The notes under the pieces are model-generated. The model was not told the DNA's origin. It ran no database searches and saw only the letters and a program-made list of their open reading frames with translations. Below are positions 23,629 to 35,285 of a DNA stretch of 64,000 nucleotides, piece after piece. This DNA is from Owenia fusiformis (Eukaryota > Annelida > Polychaeta > Sabellida > Oweniidae): positions 39,025,936-39,089,935 of the forward strand of contig CAIIXF020000006.1 in NCBI GenBank assembly GCA_903813345.2, given 5' to 3'. How positions within the stretch are numbered: the stretch's first letter is position 1; each line of letters begins with the position of its first letter. A program made the position numbers and the translations under genes.

Positions 23629-23756
23629 CTGGCTTCATCAAAATACTCAAAGACAAAGTGCTTCGGGAAGGTCCAGTTTTCACAAAGGATGGGCAATTTT
23701 ACATTGTTTTGCCTTGAAAGGCTGTGATCCACAAAGTTGACTTGGAAAATAAGCAG
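23629..23756 (+). pseudogene. Gene B exon 4 with in-frame TGA
   Basis: Same length as in gene A (128 nt), with REGPVFTKDGQFYIVLP followed directly by TGA at 23715-23717. The region downstream of the stop still aligns (VDLENKQ) up to donor gtacac. Confidence 0.82.
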
Positions 23757-23985
23757 GTACACTCTTGTTCTTCATGTTCTATACATTTAATGTTAAAAAA
23801 GTGAACTGAACACTTTGCATGCAAAAAAGATAGACAATCCAATTATTTTTTTGTGAATCTTTAACTTAACAGATATACTGAACTCTGATTTGCCCCGAAT
23901 CCCCCACTTCTCATTGGTTTATAGGGGAGTGGAGATCTTTAAAACATCACCGTCGTCATCAATTATTTTCAACAATTAGGTTGAA

Positions 23986-24190
23986 CATTGATATTTACAT
24001 GAACTCTGATATTCAATTTTTAAAGTTGAAAAGGTGAAAATGTACATGAACATTGATATTCACATGAACTCTGATATTCAATTTTTAAAGTTGAAAAGGT
24101 GAGAATGTACATGAACATTGATATTCACATGAACTCTGATATTCAGCAATTTAACAATTAGGTTGAAAAGGTGAAAATTCACATGTACAT
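23986..24190 (+). repeat. Minisatellite, about 74-bp unit
   Basis: About three units of acatgaactctgatattcaa...ttgaaaaggtgaaaatgt in intron 4 of gene B; the last is diverged. Confidence 0.7.
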
Positions 24191-24687
24191 TATTGACTCT
24201 TGATATTCGACAATTATGATCAACTGAACTGATAGTTATCCAAGTTCTAAATCAGCTGATTGCAGGTTGAGAAACATTGACACTGTACTACACAGCTGTA
24301 TTAATTCTTGCTGATTCAGTGTGCATTGATAATTGAACTTCAGTTTATCCCCATTTATTGAATTCATATTAAAGTACATACAGGTATTATATCGTCTTGC
24401 ATATATGTACTGCTGACCAGGTATATTTTAAGCAGGTATTTGTGTATGAAGTACCCCAGTGTTATTGTAAACCTTACATGTGCAACTGTGTCATGCCGGT
24501 ATTAGTGTAAAAATCAAATCATCTCAAGTACAGGGTAGTTTTTAAATATTAGCTTCAAGGTAACACAAGGTGATCAAAAATTTTTTTTCACTTAGGCTAG
24601 GTTAGGTTTCATAGTTAGGCTCAGGTTGCCCAAACATAAAAAAAAACCTTGTAGTAGATTATTCAAATTCGGTTCCACTCTACAAAT

Positions 24688-25165
24688 ACAGGGTGTTCCA
24701 ATTTATTTCACACAGTTTACCTGGTGTCCTACATTTTCAACTCTGTTTATATAGAGATAGTCTTACAATTCTTAAAACTACAGGGTGTCCTAAAATTTTC
24801 AACTCTGTTGTCAACACTTACAATATTTATTGCTACAGGGTGTTCCAATTTATTTCATACAGCTTACCTGGTGCTACACATTTCCAACTCTGTTTATATT
24901 AGAGATACACTTACAATATTTATTGCTACAGGGTGTTCCAATTTGTTTCATACAGCTTACCTGGTGTTACACATTTCCAACTCTGTTTATATTAGAGATA
25001 CACTTACAATCCTTATTGCTACAGGGTGTCTCAATTTATTTCATACAAATATAAACTTATACCAGGTATCACAGATTTTTAACTCAGTTAATATATAGTT
25101 ATTCTTTAACTCTGGGGTGTTTCAAATTATTTCACACATCTTTAAACGTGTACCTGGTGTTACAA
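24688..25165 (+). repeat. Satellite-like tandem array, about 93-bp unit
   Basis: CAGGGTGTTCC-type starts recur at about 24690, 24781, 24836, 24930, 25022 and 25113, each followed by aatttatttcatacagctta and ccaactctgtttatat variants. One unit is shortened to about 55 bp. The apparent open frames here are repeat artefacts. Confidence 0.8.
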
Positions 25166-25239
25166 AAATAGGTTAGTTGTATGTATATACTACTATCATA
25201 CTTTATTGGTACAAATTGAGTACAATACGCACATAAGGA

Positions 25240-25579
25240 TGGCTACACCAACAAGTGAGGACAAATACAAAGAGGCGTACATGAGGCTGCAAAAGGAAAA
25301 GAAACAGCAAGATGAGGAGATACTCAGGTTGTAAATTTAAAAAACTTGAAGTTATATGCTACATCTAATGATGACACTTCGGATTCTGATGACGTTGACC
25401 ATGAAGTATCTAGTGGAAATGAATCTACAACTTCTGAAAGTGACAGTGATAACTCTAGTTCTGATGGCAGTTTTGAAATTTTACTTTTTTCAAAAAATCA
25501 GAGGGAGGAGGAGGATCCATCCGCTCTGCGAAGGTCAACAAGAATAAGACAAAAGCCTGATAGGTTAACATATACATAG
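25240..25579 (+). pseudogene. Acidic/serine-rich open frame resembling a retroelement C-terminus
   Basis: A short frame at 25240-25335 (MATPTSEDKYKEAYMRLQKE...) ends in TAA. It is followed by a 77-codon frame at 25346-25579, rich in Asp and Ser, ending LRRSTRIRQKPDRLTYT. That tail is common at the end of polyproteins of LTR retrotransposons. It sits in intron 4 of gene B. Alternatively a small unrelated gene; confidence is low. Confidence 0.35.
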
Positions 25580-25589
25580 TATTAATTGT

Positions 25590-25710
25590 ATGAGAAGATA
25601 TATCAGTAAAATTACTTGCCTTAATTGGTCGGTTATGTTAGTAAAATTACTTGCCTTAATTGGTCGGTAGACAGTATAATTACTTATCTTAATTGGTCGG
25701 TAATGTAGGA
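25590..25710 (+). repeat. Short direct repeats
   Basis: Three copies of aaaattacttgccttaattg / cggt variants at intervals of about 40-50 bp. Confidence 0.6.
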
Positions 25711-27368
25711 GTTTTTACATTAATAGTACTATTATTGTGTTGCCTAATATTACTAATTACAAATATGGACCACTTATACATGTAAGCCCATTTTTGAATT
25801 AATGATCTTAAAAATGCACATATAAAGTGTATGATATTATAAACCAATTAAAATGCACATAAAAAGTGTATGAATAACATATTACATAACACAACTTGCT
25901 CTTAATGTATTTCAATTTCATAAGTGGCCTAAAACCACAAATATATTCTGAAGCAATAGTGTTTTGCGCGCCGGTATGTACATAGTTGCACAAGTTAAGG
26001 TAGTTAAGGTATTTTTCTATTTTTGTATTTTGGGGTGTACATTTTGGGCTAAAAAGCCAGTAAATGGCAACACATTTTGTATTAAAATGTAAAATGGCAT
26101 ATTAAGGCATTATTTTGGCATTCATTTATGTAAAAAGCATTACTTTTAATGGCATATGTTTTAAAGGCATAATTCTCAGAATCCATTAACATTTAACTTT
26201 AGAATTGTATAACCATGTACACTTTTGGTCATAAAAACAAAGTAATATTTAACTGTGATGGTCTGTCAACGTTGTCCGCGTGGATGTGACCAACTGCACT
26301 TTAAAGTTTATAGTTGCATTTATAGATGGCACTATATAGATTTCATGTTTCAATTCACATAAATAGCTGGCACATAAATGTGCAACTTCCTCTTGCTTAC
26401 AGTCACTACAATAGCCACATATATATTTTTACCTCTCCAGAAAATCTACAAAATCATCCACAATCGTTCATATTGGTAAGCCATCCACTCTTTATTTTAC
26501 TTTTATATGCTTTATTAGATATTACTTGATTAAATACAACACATATTTCTGATATTTTACCAATCATTTATGGTATTTTTGTCAACTTAGAAATGTATTG
26601 TAATTTTTATTCAGGCAGTGTGTTAGGCCACAGATTCACCACCATTGGTTCCCACATTTCCCTCAAGCTCAAAGCAAGAGCCAGTTCTGTAAGTTAACAT
26701 GCCAAACATTCAATTAAGTTAGCATTCATGTTGTCAAATGTAAAATAGTCAAATTAGATTGTGTTTCAAATAAACTTGCCAATGCCATTTCGTACTGTAA
26801 TATTGATAAGCCTTGCCAATGCCAATGCCATTTCGTACTGTAATATTGATAAGCCTTGCCAATGCCATTTCATGCAATGTTATTATTATATTGTAATTGC
26901 TTGTTATGATTTGTTTCTAGCCCCTCTGGCTCTGTAAAGTGAATAAATTGACGTACACCACAAATCTTGTCGTTCGGTCGTTCACATATACTTGAGAATA
27001 ATTTTGAAAATTTGGAGGTATTGGAAAAAGTCAAGTTATATTTCCACATTAATCATATTAAGTATTTTCATGGGGAAAAATTGGAGAAATTAGGGATAAA
27101 GTGAAGTTATTTTCCCTCATTTATCACATTTAAGAGGCTTTGACACGTAATCCAATGGGGGAGGGGGGGGGGGTTAAGAGTTACCAAAGTTATGGGAGGA
27201 AGTGTAATTGTATGAGTGGTAAAGTCAAATTCAGATATAGACTGGTGATATCGAAAATCGAAATTTCAACGACGTATGAGATAAATGTTGTGTCAAAGTA
27301 CAGTTTACGTATAAAACGCCTTTGGATTAGAGAAAGGATGTTACTTTTTATATTTGCTCTTTTAGCAG
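25711..27368. other. Intron 4 of gene B, distal part
   Basis: Non-coding, AT-rich. A local duplication of the words ttgccaatgccatttc and gtactgtaatattgataagc lies at about 26775-26870, and a G-run at about 27161-27172. Confidence 0.4.
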
Positions 27369-27509
27369 GCTGGTACGTTGGTTATCCGATCAGCAGATTG
27401 GTTTGATGGGATACCAGTAGGATTACAATGTGACCTTGAAAACAATATCTGGGTTACTGATGCAAGACTTGGCTTATTGAAAATGAAGCAAGATGGGTCT
27501 TTCAAACAA
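27369..27509 (+). pseudogene. Gene B exon 5, conserved loop altered
   Basis: Open 47-codon exon between cttttagcag and gtaaga. FDGIPVGLQCD and TDARLGLL are clear, but the preceding APSVNG segment has become IRSADW, unlike genes A and C and DFPase. Confidence 0.8.
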
Positions 27510-28703
27510 GTAAGAGAGCATAAGAAAGTTATTAACATCATTCTAATATATACAGTATATATGGATAGTAGCCTGAAGAGCCCAGGGATGCAAACTATAA
27601 CATTCATATCGAAAAAGTGACATTTAAAAAACGTACATATAAGGGTGAACAATTCATTTTCGAGTTTCATTAACTTATAGATCTTTCAAAAACAAACACT
27701 TGTGTTGTTGGCCTAGATATGTACAAACGATTTTTCTCGTGTTTCAATATTCATGTGCCATTGATTTAACTATTTGCCAGCAAAAAACAACAAATTATGA
27801 TGTTACTTTAAAGAATGCTTTGAACAAAACAGTCATTAGAAACTTTTTTAATAAAAAATATTATAATATATGATAAATACCAATGTCCACTTGTGTCATC
27901 TTCACTGTTATGCATTATATCAATAATCTATGCCTGGCATGATGGTACTGGATAGTTGAAATATATCAAATTCGTAAATAGGGTGTCCCGAAAGTATGGA
28001 CCTTCCTTAGGCAGACATATACCATAGCCTTATGTGTCATATATCATTTTAAAGCTTATCCAAAGTTACACAAAGTTACATTGTTTTGCCAAGTATCATG
28101 GTTCAACTCGCAATTCTGAAACAAACTTACAGGCATTTCAAAACTTAGAGTTCAGTCAAATTTAAGTTCAGTTTAGTTCCCTTGAAACAGGTCTGCCTTG
28201 AATGCTAAAAATATAGGTGTTGTCGTCAAAGGTAGGACGGATATATTTAGTTGGAAAATGGAACGGTGAGTGCAACTACTCCAGGATTACAAAATACCAA
28301 ATACCTATATTGGGGGCGCTTTTGAGGGCATAACCGAAAGTATTGCTGCTGACAACATGGCCAAGGGGAAGACACTGACTATTAATTTGTTTTAAGACTG
28401 AACTTTAATTTTGGCCAAAAACTAAATTATGAAATTCCTTTTACTTTTTTTCGATTTGTGAGTTGAACCATGACTATTAACCACGCCCTCGTGGTCAGCC
28501 CTGCTTTCCCAACAGCGACTTATCAAACACACACGAGCGCAAAGGATACAATCAATGCTTTGATCCCACATCTGACATCAATGCAATGACCCGAACAGAT
28601 ATAACCATCTGAAATTTTATGCTATAACCTACATGTACGTTTATAATATTCATAAGTCAGTATGTACTTGAAGACAAATATTTTGTATTTGTACTAATTT
28701 TAG

Positions 28704-28834
28704 GTAGCAACTAAAGACAATCAGAATGAAACCATGCAAGGATGTAATGACCTTATATTTGACTACCATGGTAATCTATGGATTACTGCACCATATGGCC
28801 CAATTGCCCCACACAACTTTCATATTCAGAAAAG
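28704..28834 (+). pseudogene. Gene B exon 6 with 1-base deletion
   Basis: Begins GTA GCA ACT as in the paralogs and keeps QGCNDLIFDYHGNLWITAP. The last 23 nt correspond to 24 nt in genes A and C, so the frame is shifted into exon 7. Donor gtaata is unchanged. Confidence 0.82.
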
Positions 28835-28959
28835 GTAATATTCATGACATTAGGTGTACAGCTCAGAGACGGCGTACAACCAATCTAGAATCACGATGTT
28901 GTACTCCATAGACCTACCGGTTTAGCTACGGGAATATAACTTATCTAGGAAGCGGGATG

Positions 28960-30752
28960 GCCCAAATGCCCTAATACGTCACTTCCGCTGAATAGAAAAA
29001 AGTAGTTTTCAAAAGTGAATGTAGTCCCAACACAATTGTGATCATGACGAGTCAGTAAGCTAGTATGTAGGCACAGTTGTCATCTTTTTGCAATGACAAC
29101 ATGCCATTTCTTCTGAAAATGCGTTTATTTTGGGTTATCTGAAGGAAAATTTCGAATCAAGTGGCGCATTAATTTTGCCTCCATTTTTATGAATTTCAAT
29201 TACTGTCGGCAGAGAGAGCGGGGGTAGTGTCACAATTGACCAATTATTTCAAAAAGTAGATGATTGGCCCCTATTGAGTTTAGTGTCAAAATGTAGCTTA
29301 GACATAGGTTTAGAACCTCAGATAGGCCAGTGAGGCCACGTAAATGCATAACTCGAGATAAAAAGTCAGGCGTTTGCCCTTTTGCCCATTGACTAGTATG
29401 GTGACATGAATTAGGGCAGTTTGGCCTATTAGTCACAGTGAGAGTGACCAAAAAATTTTCAAAACTACTCAGAATCGCCCAGAATTGAAGTTTATTAGTA
29501 TGAAACATATTCTGGACGTAGGCAAAAGGGGAATTTTCATGAACAAATTTAAAGTTTTTGCTGAATCAGCAGTTTTCGCTTTTTACCCCCAAAACCACTG
29601 ATTTTGACGATATTTGGCTACAATTTCGTCCTTAATGACCCCAAGATGTCATCTGTTGTCGTAAATGGGGAAGCCAATGAGTTGCTGTTCATAATAAAGA
29701 TTGAATTTTCCATCTTATGGTTTCTAGTAAAGAATGAAGGTACATATCAGGGGTGCAGTCAGAGATTGGTCAGTTAAGTGTCAATTTTTGATGTATTTGT
29801 CCACTCTGAATGACCAAATTCGAGCTAAAACTATCTCAAAAGTCCCAATTTCAAGCCAGAGTCAAATCTGATCAAATTTGTCATCATTTTTCAAATCAGG
29901 AGGTTGTTGCATGGAATAAAATATCAAAAAAATGATAATTTTAGTAAAATTTTGTCTAAGTAGGCCAAATTTGCCCAATTTTCTGGTTCACGGCTCAGTG
30001 ATTTTGGCTAAAAATCGTAATATGCAATAAACAAACTCAATTTCTTGACACGACATTGTAAAATGTCACCATCAGGCAGTAGATTTCATGATGTAAATGA
30101 AAAACTAGTCAAATTTAAAGGAAAACCATTGGGTTCTTGGGAAAATGACCCCAGGGGTAATAAGGTAGCCATATTTTTCATAATTGCTGTCAGAATATTC
30201 TTAAACTGCACGAAACAATTTGAAAAACTCTAGTAAATTGGAAAAACGCAATTTCAAGCCAGAAATCATCCAACCATGTTGCTATTAGGCCCAAATGCCC
30301 TAATACGTCACTTCCGCTGAATAGAAAAAAGTAGTTTTCAAAAGTGAATGTAGTCCCGACACAATTGTGATCATGACGAGTCAGTAAGCTAGTATGTAGG
30401 CACAGTTGTCATCTTTTTGCAATGAAAACATGCCATTGCTTCTGAAAATGCGTTTATTTGGGTTATCTGAAGGAAAATTTCGAATCAAGTGGCGTATTAA
30501 TTTTGCCTTCATTTTTATTAATTTCAATTACTGTCGGCAGAGAGAGGGGGTAGTGTCACAATTGACCAATTATTTCAAAAAGTAGATGATTGGCCCCTAT
30601 TGAGTTTAGTGTCAAAATGTAGCTTAGACATAGGTTTAGAACCTCAGATAGGCCAGTGAGGCCACGTAAATGCATAACTCGAGATAAAAAGTCAGGCGTT
30701 TGCCCTTTTGCCCATTGACTAGTATGGTGACATGAATTAGGGCAGTTTGGCC
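28960..30752. mobile_element. Element with terminal direct repeats (about 465 bp each) and GATG target duplication
   Basis: Terminal units 28960-29426 and 30289-30752 are near-identical direct repeats, with an 861-bp centre. Each unit itself starts ggcccaaatgccctaat and ends attagggcagtttggcc, which are complementary. GATG flanks both sides (28956-28959, 30753-30756), and genes A and C have the uninterrupted site. No coding capacity seen. Could be a dimeric MITE or an LTR-like element. Confidence 0.7.
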
Positions 30753-30849
30753 GATGGATATTTCTGTGTATAAAGTATCCGTCTATCACCGCTGTTCAGA
30801 ACATCCAGCTGTGTCTATTCCGGTCTCACACCATATTTTCTAATTTTTC

Positions 30850-33800
30850 ACGCCGCATAGTCACTAGGAAATATATAGAGATTATCCTATATGGGGTTCA
30901 GAATATTGGGATTATCCTGAGGCCAATATAATATATCTGCCCGAGGGCCATAGGTCCCGAGGGTAGATATTGTGGGATTTTTTAATTCCCCCTGAGTAGT
31001 ACTAGGGCTTGTGATACATTTATTTTACTGGATTTTATGTTATTTCATCTTTATTTCATGTTCTGTTCACTGTAATTAAAGAATTGTTTAGTAAAGTGTG
31101 TACATGCAGAATCTCACGTAGGCACTTGGATGTTTACTTGATCAGCAGACTGTAGTGGAATAAATTAGATTCAAACATGACCGTGCTCTAATTGAATTTA
31201 TCAAACCAATCAGAATGCAGCATAGCCAATATAGAACGTTCTCTAATTCTCCATAGATGCACGACCGTGCTCTATCCAATCATCCGGGAATCTACGTATT
31301 GTATTTGCATTGTGACGTCACACCTGGGAATGGCGAAAATAACAGCGAGCTCGAGTTTGGTGTATCTCATGTAGCTCCAATCCCCAATTCTCTGAACAAT
31401 GTTTTCATTTTTTATATGTTTGAATCGGAATAAATAATGATAGGCCATTTAATATGGTGAAATTCAGCACTCGTTGGACAGAATGTCAGTACAAATGCAC
31501 TCACCTTCGGTTCGTGCTTTGTACGACATTCTGTCCAACTCGTGCTGAATTTCACCATATTGAATGGCCTATCATTATTTATTCCTTAAATAATTAAGTA
31601 CCCAGCAACCAGTGATCAGCCAATCAGATTCTTTTATTTGAATTTCCCTCCAACTTAAGTTGTATTTTCCCATGATGCAACCTGAGATGTCTGGGCTTCA
31701 GCGTGAGATTGTGACCTGTAAATCAGAGTAAACCAAGACTTTGCAGAGGAAGGACCTCGTCAGTTTGTATCATTTTATGTGGTAGCGTGTTCGATGTGAA
31801 TTGCGAACTATATTACATGATATTTGGATTATTTGCTGACATTATTTGCTGCAGTTTTGCGTCCGTTGTGACTGTGCGAGATAAAAGAAGATAACAGCCA
31901 GTTTTGGGTGAGTTGGCAATTTGATTATTGAGTTTGACGCCATATTGCTGTCCGCCATTTTGATTTCTTCTTCCCAGAATTCCTAGCGGTCGGCCATCTT
32001 TATTTTTACGGAAGTGACGTCATTTTAAGGAGTGATTACTCCTCCAATTATTTAAGTGTTATATCTCCCCCGAGTTATATTTGGTCCGAGTAGTTACAGC
32101 TCTGCCTCATCTCAGTTGTGATTGATATTCGAGAGTTGTATCTGCTCCGAGGATTGCCAGCTCCGAGTCCTTACTCCTCCATCTAGTTAAGAGCCCAATC
32201 TGCCCGAGGATAGCTAGCTCCAAGTAGTTATAGCTCTTGTCTAATCTCAGCTGTGATTGATATTCGAGAGCCATATCTGCTCTGAGGATTGTTGGCTCAA
32301 AGCACGCACTCCTCCATCTATTCTAGAGTGGAATTTGCTCCGAGGGTTGAGGATACAGCTCCGTCTAATCTCAGTTTAATGATCGATATTCGTGAGTTGC
32401 TCCTTCTCCTCCGAGTTATTGATGATCCGAAATTTATACAAGTTGCTGAACTTGACGCATCCTCCGAGGTGATTTGACTCCTCCAGAAGCTAGGTACTGA
32501 GGTTAGACTACCGGAACCAAAGTATCCCTGGGTTGCAAGGTTTACTCTCATTGGAGCCAAGGTTACACTCCCAGAACTGAGGTACTCCAAGATCGAGAAG
32601 TGGCAGCTCTGGTCTAATCTCACCATTTGATTGACATTCCAGAGTTGTTATTTCTCTGTAGAAGTTGTAGTGGTCTCTCTTGTGAAGTGGTGACTCCTTG
32701 AGCAGAAGTTACTCCAGAGCCTGGACTCCTTCTAAGAGACAGTGTGAGAGAGGTTGAGCAGAAGTTATTATAGAGACGAGAAGACTCCCGGTGCGGAAGG
32801 TACTCCCAATAGCCAGGGTTGCGTTCAAGAGCAGAGGTTTCTCCTGAGACGAGACAACTCCTAGAGTGGAAGGTACTCCAATAGCTAGGGTCTCGTACAA
32901 AAGAAGAGGTTTCTCCTGTGAAGTGGCGACTCCCAGAGCAGAAGATACTCCCGGAGCCTGGATCCCTTCCACGAGACAGTTTAATAGAGATAAGAGAACT
33001 CCTTGAGACGAGGTTACACTTCCGGAACCAAAACTCCTGGAGCCCTGATTCCTCCGAGGTGAGAAGACTCTGAGGGACATTGGTGTGTGTTTACTGGGAG
33101 CAGTTACATCTCAGGTCTTATCTCAGAGTATTGATTGACATTCCTGAGTTGTTCCTCCTCCATAGAGATTCCTATAGAGAAGAGTGTAGGTCAGTGCAGT
33201 GTGAATTACGTAGAGCAGTTACATCTCGGGTCTTATCTCAGAATATTGATTGACATTCCCGAGTGGTTCCTTCTCCATAGTATCACATTGAAACAGTGAT
33301 ATAGACAGACGATACCTAGAGCAGAAGAAACTCCCAGAGGTTGAATCCCAGTTGAGAGTGGAGAAAGCTTCAGAGGAGCAGATCCTCCTCAGGCCATTTT
33401 ACTAGTTGGAGCAGAAGGAACTCCAAGAGAGGGCCAAGAGCCTAATTCCATTTGAGGGTGAAGATAGTTTCAGAGGAGCAGATCCTCCTCCTCCTTTGAC
33501 CACTGAAGAAGGGTGTTATTTGTGTGAAGAGGAGTTATTGGAGTAGAGAGAAGACTGAAGAAACTAGAAGAAGCTGAACTGAACAGAGACATTGAAGCTG
33601 TATATAGACATTTTGAATTTACTTGTACTATTATTTTACGTTGAAATAGATTATAAAATCCCTGTATACCATTGTTATATTGCCATCTTTGAAAGGTAAC
33701 TGCCGTACCACCAAACCAGGTCGGCACCCGTGTATAACACCTCCAAGATCCCTTATATCGTCCCTGGCCTTTCCTGAAGTTTGCATACAGGGTACTCCTG

Positions 33801-33850
33801 GGAATCGGCCCTGCGCGACAATATATTAGCCCAGCCGGCTGGGCTGAGAT
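30850..33850. other. Insert of unknown type with CTCC-rich repeats (intron 6 of gene B)
   Basis: Homology to intron 6 of gene A stops at about 30840. The insert is less AT-rich than its surroundings. From about 32000 to 33500 it is built of degenerate repeats: ctaatctcag..attgatattcgagag blocks about 130 bp apart (32100, 32230, 32360), ggaaggtactcc about 73 bp apart (32795, 32868), and gtcttatctcag blocks about 120 bp apart (33115, 33231). The frames on the - strand are repeat by-products. Retroelement leader or untranslated region is one possibility. Confidence 0.4.
31427..31585. repeat. Long hairpin
   Basis: Arms of about 62 bp starting ggaataaataatgataggcc and ending with its complement at 31585, with few mismatches and a loop of about 30 nt. 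The transcript would fold into a stable stem. Confidence 0.8.
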
Positions 33851-34507
33851 TTTACTAATTATTGTTTCTATAAGATAAATGAAAAATACTCAGCGTGAAA
33901 CTATAATACAATATTCTACGACTATGAGCTTAGAGTACCATTAAATCTTTTTTTCGTTGTTGAAAAGTGGAAACAAATGATTTTGTCGCCCGATTAGCTT
34001 TGTGGGTTATGCGATTGGTCACCTGACACTGTCCTTCTTCCTTGCTCTTGAAAATATTTAATCATTTTGGGTAAACACAATAACTTCCTTCTAGATCATA
34101 CATGTTGTGAATACCTTTTGTCAACTCAATGTATTTTGATTTCATAAAAGATGAATAGCAATGAACATGTATCTTCAAGCTAATTAAAAAAAATTGAAAA
34201 ATCATAAGCGAAGTGTATATTTAAGAAAAGGTGTCCTTTCAAGTATTGGCTAGTAATGCATTAACTTTGAAGTTTGCATACACCTCACAGATAAACTATT
34301 AACTGAACTGACTGACTGAATTTTAGATGAGAAATAAATGGTCTGCATATAATTAATACATGTTCCATTTTTTGGACCACCCTGTATTTATTCTTATGTT
34401 TAACAAAGTATTTATTGTAACGCGTGGTTGACATGTTGATATTAAACACATAGTATGCTATAAGGAATATTATTTTTTATTACTATTTTCATTCACACAA
34501 TTTTAAG

Positions 34508-34733
34508 AATCCACTTGGGAGTGTGTACTGCTATAATATGACAACTAATGGGATTATTAAAGTTGCCACTGGAATCCTATATCCTAATGGTATAACTGTG
34601 CAACATGATAGCAATGGGACTCCAAGGAAACTAATTGTCGGGGCTTTTGCCAATATAACCACACCCTTATGGAGCTTTGATATTGTTGGCCCTTGTCAAA
34701 TTGAAAACAAGCAAGTTTGGGGAAACCCACCTG
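34508..34733 (+). pseudogene. Gene B exon 7
   Basis: 226-nt exon after atttttaag with LYPNGITVQHDSNGTP and WSFDIVGPCQIENKQVWG. The frame is intact; the acceptor AAG and start NPLGS (DPFGS elsewhere) are changed. Donor gtgagt. Confidence 0.82.
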
Positions 34734-35034
34734 GTGAGTCTGGTACATCCTTCTTCAAAGGACTTCATTTATGCCTAAATTCATATACTTGTAAAATACC
34801 CTTGCAGCAAGGATGGTCTGGTAGCTTAAACGCAAAGTCATTTATACGAGAAAAATGTATTTGCTGAAAAGTATCTAATCCGATGTAGAATTCAATGTAC
34901 GTTTATCTCAATACGCGTTGTCATATCTCGTGTCAAAACTTCGTAATGCAATTGAATTTTCTGATTGTATTATATTGAACTAGTTGTAAAGGTGTTAGTT
35001 TACTAGCACACTGTTCATTGCTTTCTAATTATAG

Positions 35035-35285
35035 CCAAAAGTAATATAGATGGTATTGATTTTGATGAAAAGGGGAACCTTATAGTCACAGAAAATGGTT
35101 CTAGTATGCTGTACGTCTTCGATCCAAATGAAGGTACTCCGACTTGTCAATTAAAGTTGCCAACAACACATGCGACCAACATACACTTTAGGCCTGGCTC
35201 AAATGAGCTCTACATTACTGGAGATGAATTATTGAAACTACAGTGGAAATACAATGGAATGAAGCAATATTGGGAGATAGCTTAA
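35035..35285 (+). pseudogene. Gene B exon 8
   Basis: Open to TAA, with NIDGIDFDEKGNLIVTENG, NIHFRPGSNELYITGDELL and NGMKQYWEIA. Unlike genes A and C it keeps His at the position of DFPase His274, the second-calcium ligand. Confidence 0.84.

Larger units (their letters stand above)
22578..35285 (+). pseudogene. Gene B: decayed tandem copy of the DFPase-like gene
   Basis: All eight exons are present in order: 22578-22623, 22914-22999, 23296-23428, 23629-23756, 27369-27509, 28704-28834, 34508-34733, 35035-35285. Two lesions break the frame: TGA at 23715-23717 in exon 4 (Leu in gene A) and a 1-base deletion near the 3' end of exon 6 (131 nt rather than 132). Exon 5 lost the conserved VNG of the PSVNG segment (now SADW). 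Exon 2 is preceded by a decoy partial copy of itself. The upstream block is split by a 746-bp insertion. Exons 7-8 remain intact and keep the ligands, including His at the DFPase His274 position (NIHFRP), so decay is probably recent. A non-standard transcript starting downstream cannot be excluded. Confidence 0.8.

Noticed and set aside
24693-25098. Overlapping + strand open frames of up to 124 codons
   Set aside because: They are translations of the 93-bp satellite units; the peptide repeats with the DNA period.
27975-28010. Possible mariner left end (agggtgtcccgaaagtatgg)
   Set aside because: No complementary right end found before exon 6 of gene B; it may be a solo end but cannot be supported.
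29230-30789. Two similar - strand frames (92 and 77 codons)
   Set aside because: They lie in the duplicated 465-bp terminal units of the mobile element; similarity comes from the DNA duplication, not from protein conservation.
32318-33727. Frames of 62-123 codons, mainly on the - strand
   Set aside because: Products of the CTCC-rich degenerate repeat; the repeated peptide words follow the DNA repeats and there is no start context or conserved domain.
34375-34397. Possible mariner right end (ggaccaccctgtattt)
   Set aside because: No matching left end could be paired in intron 6 of gene B, so no element is called.
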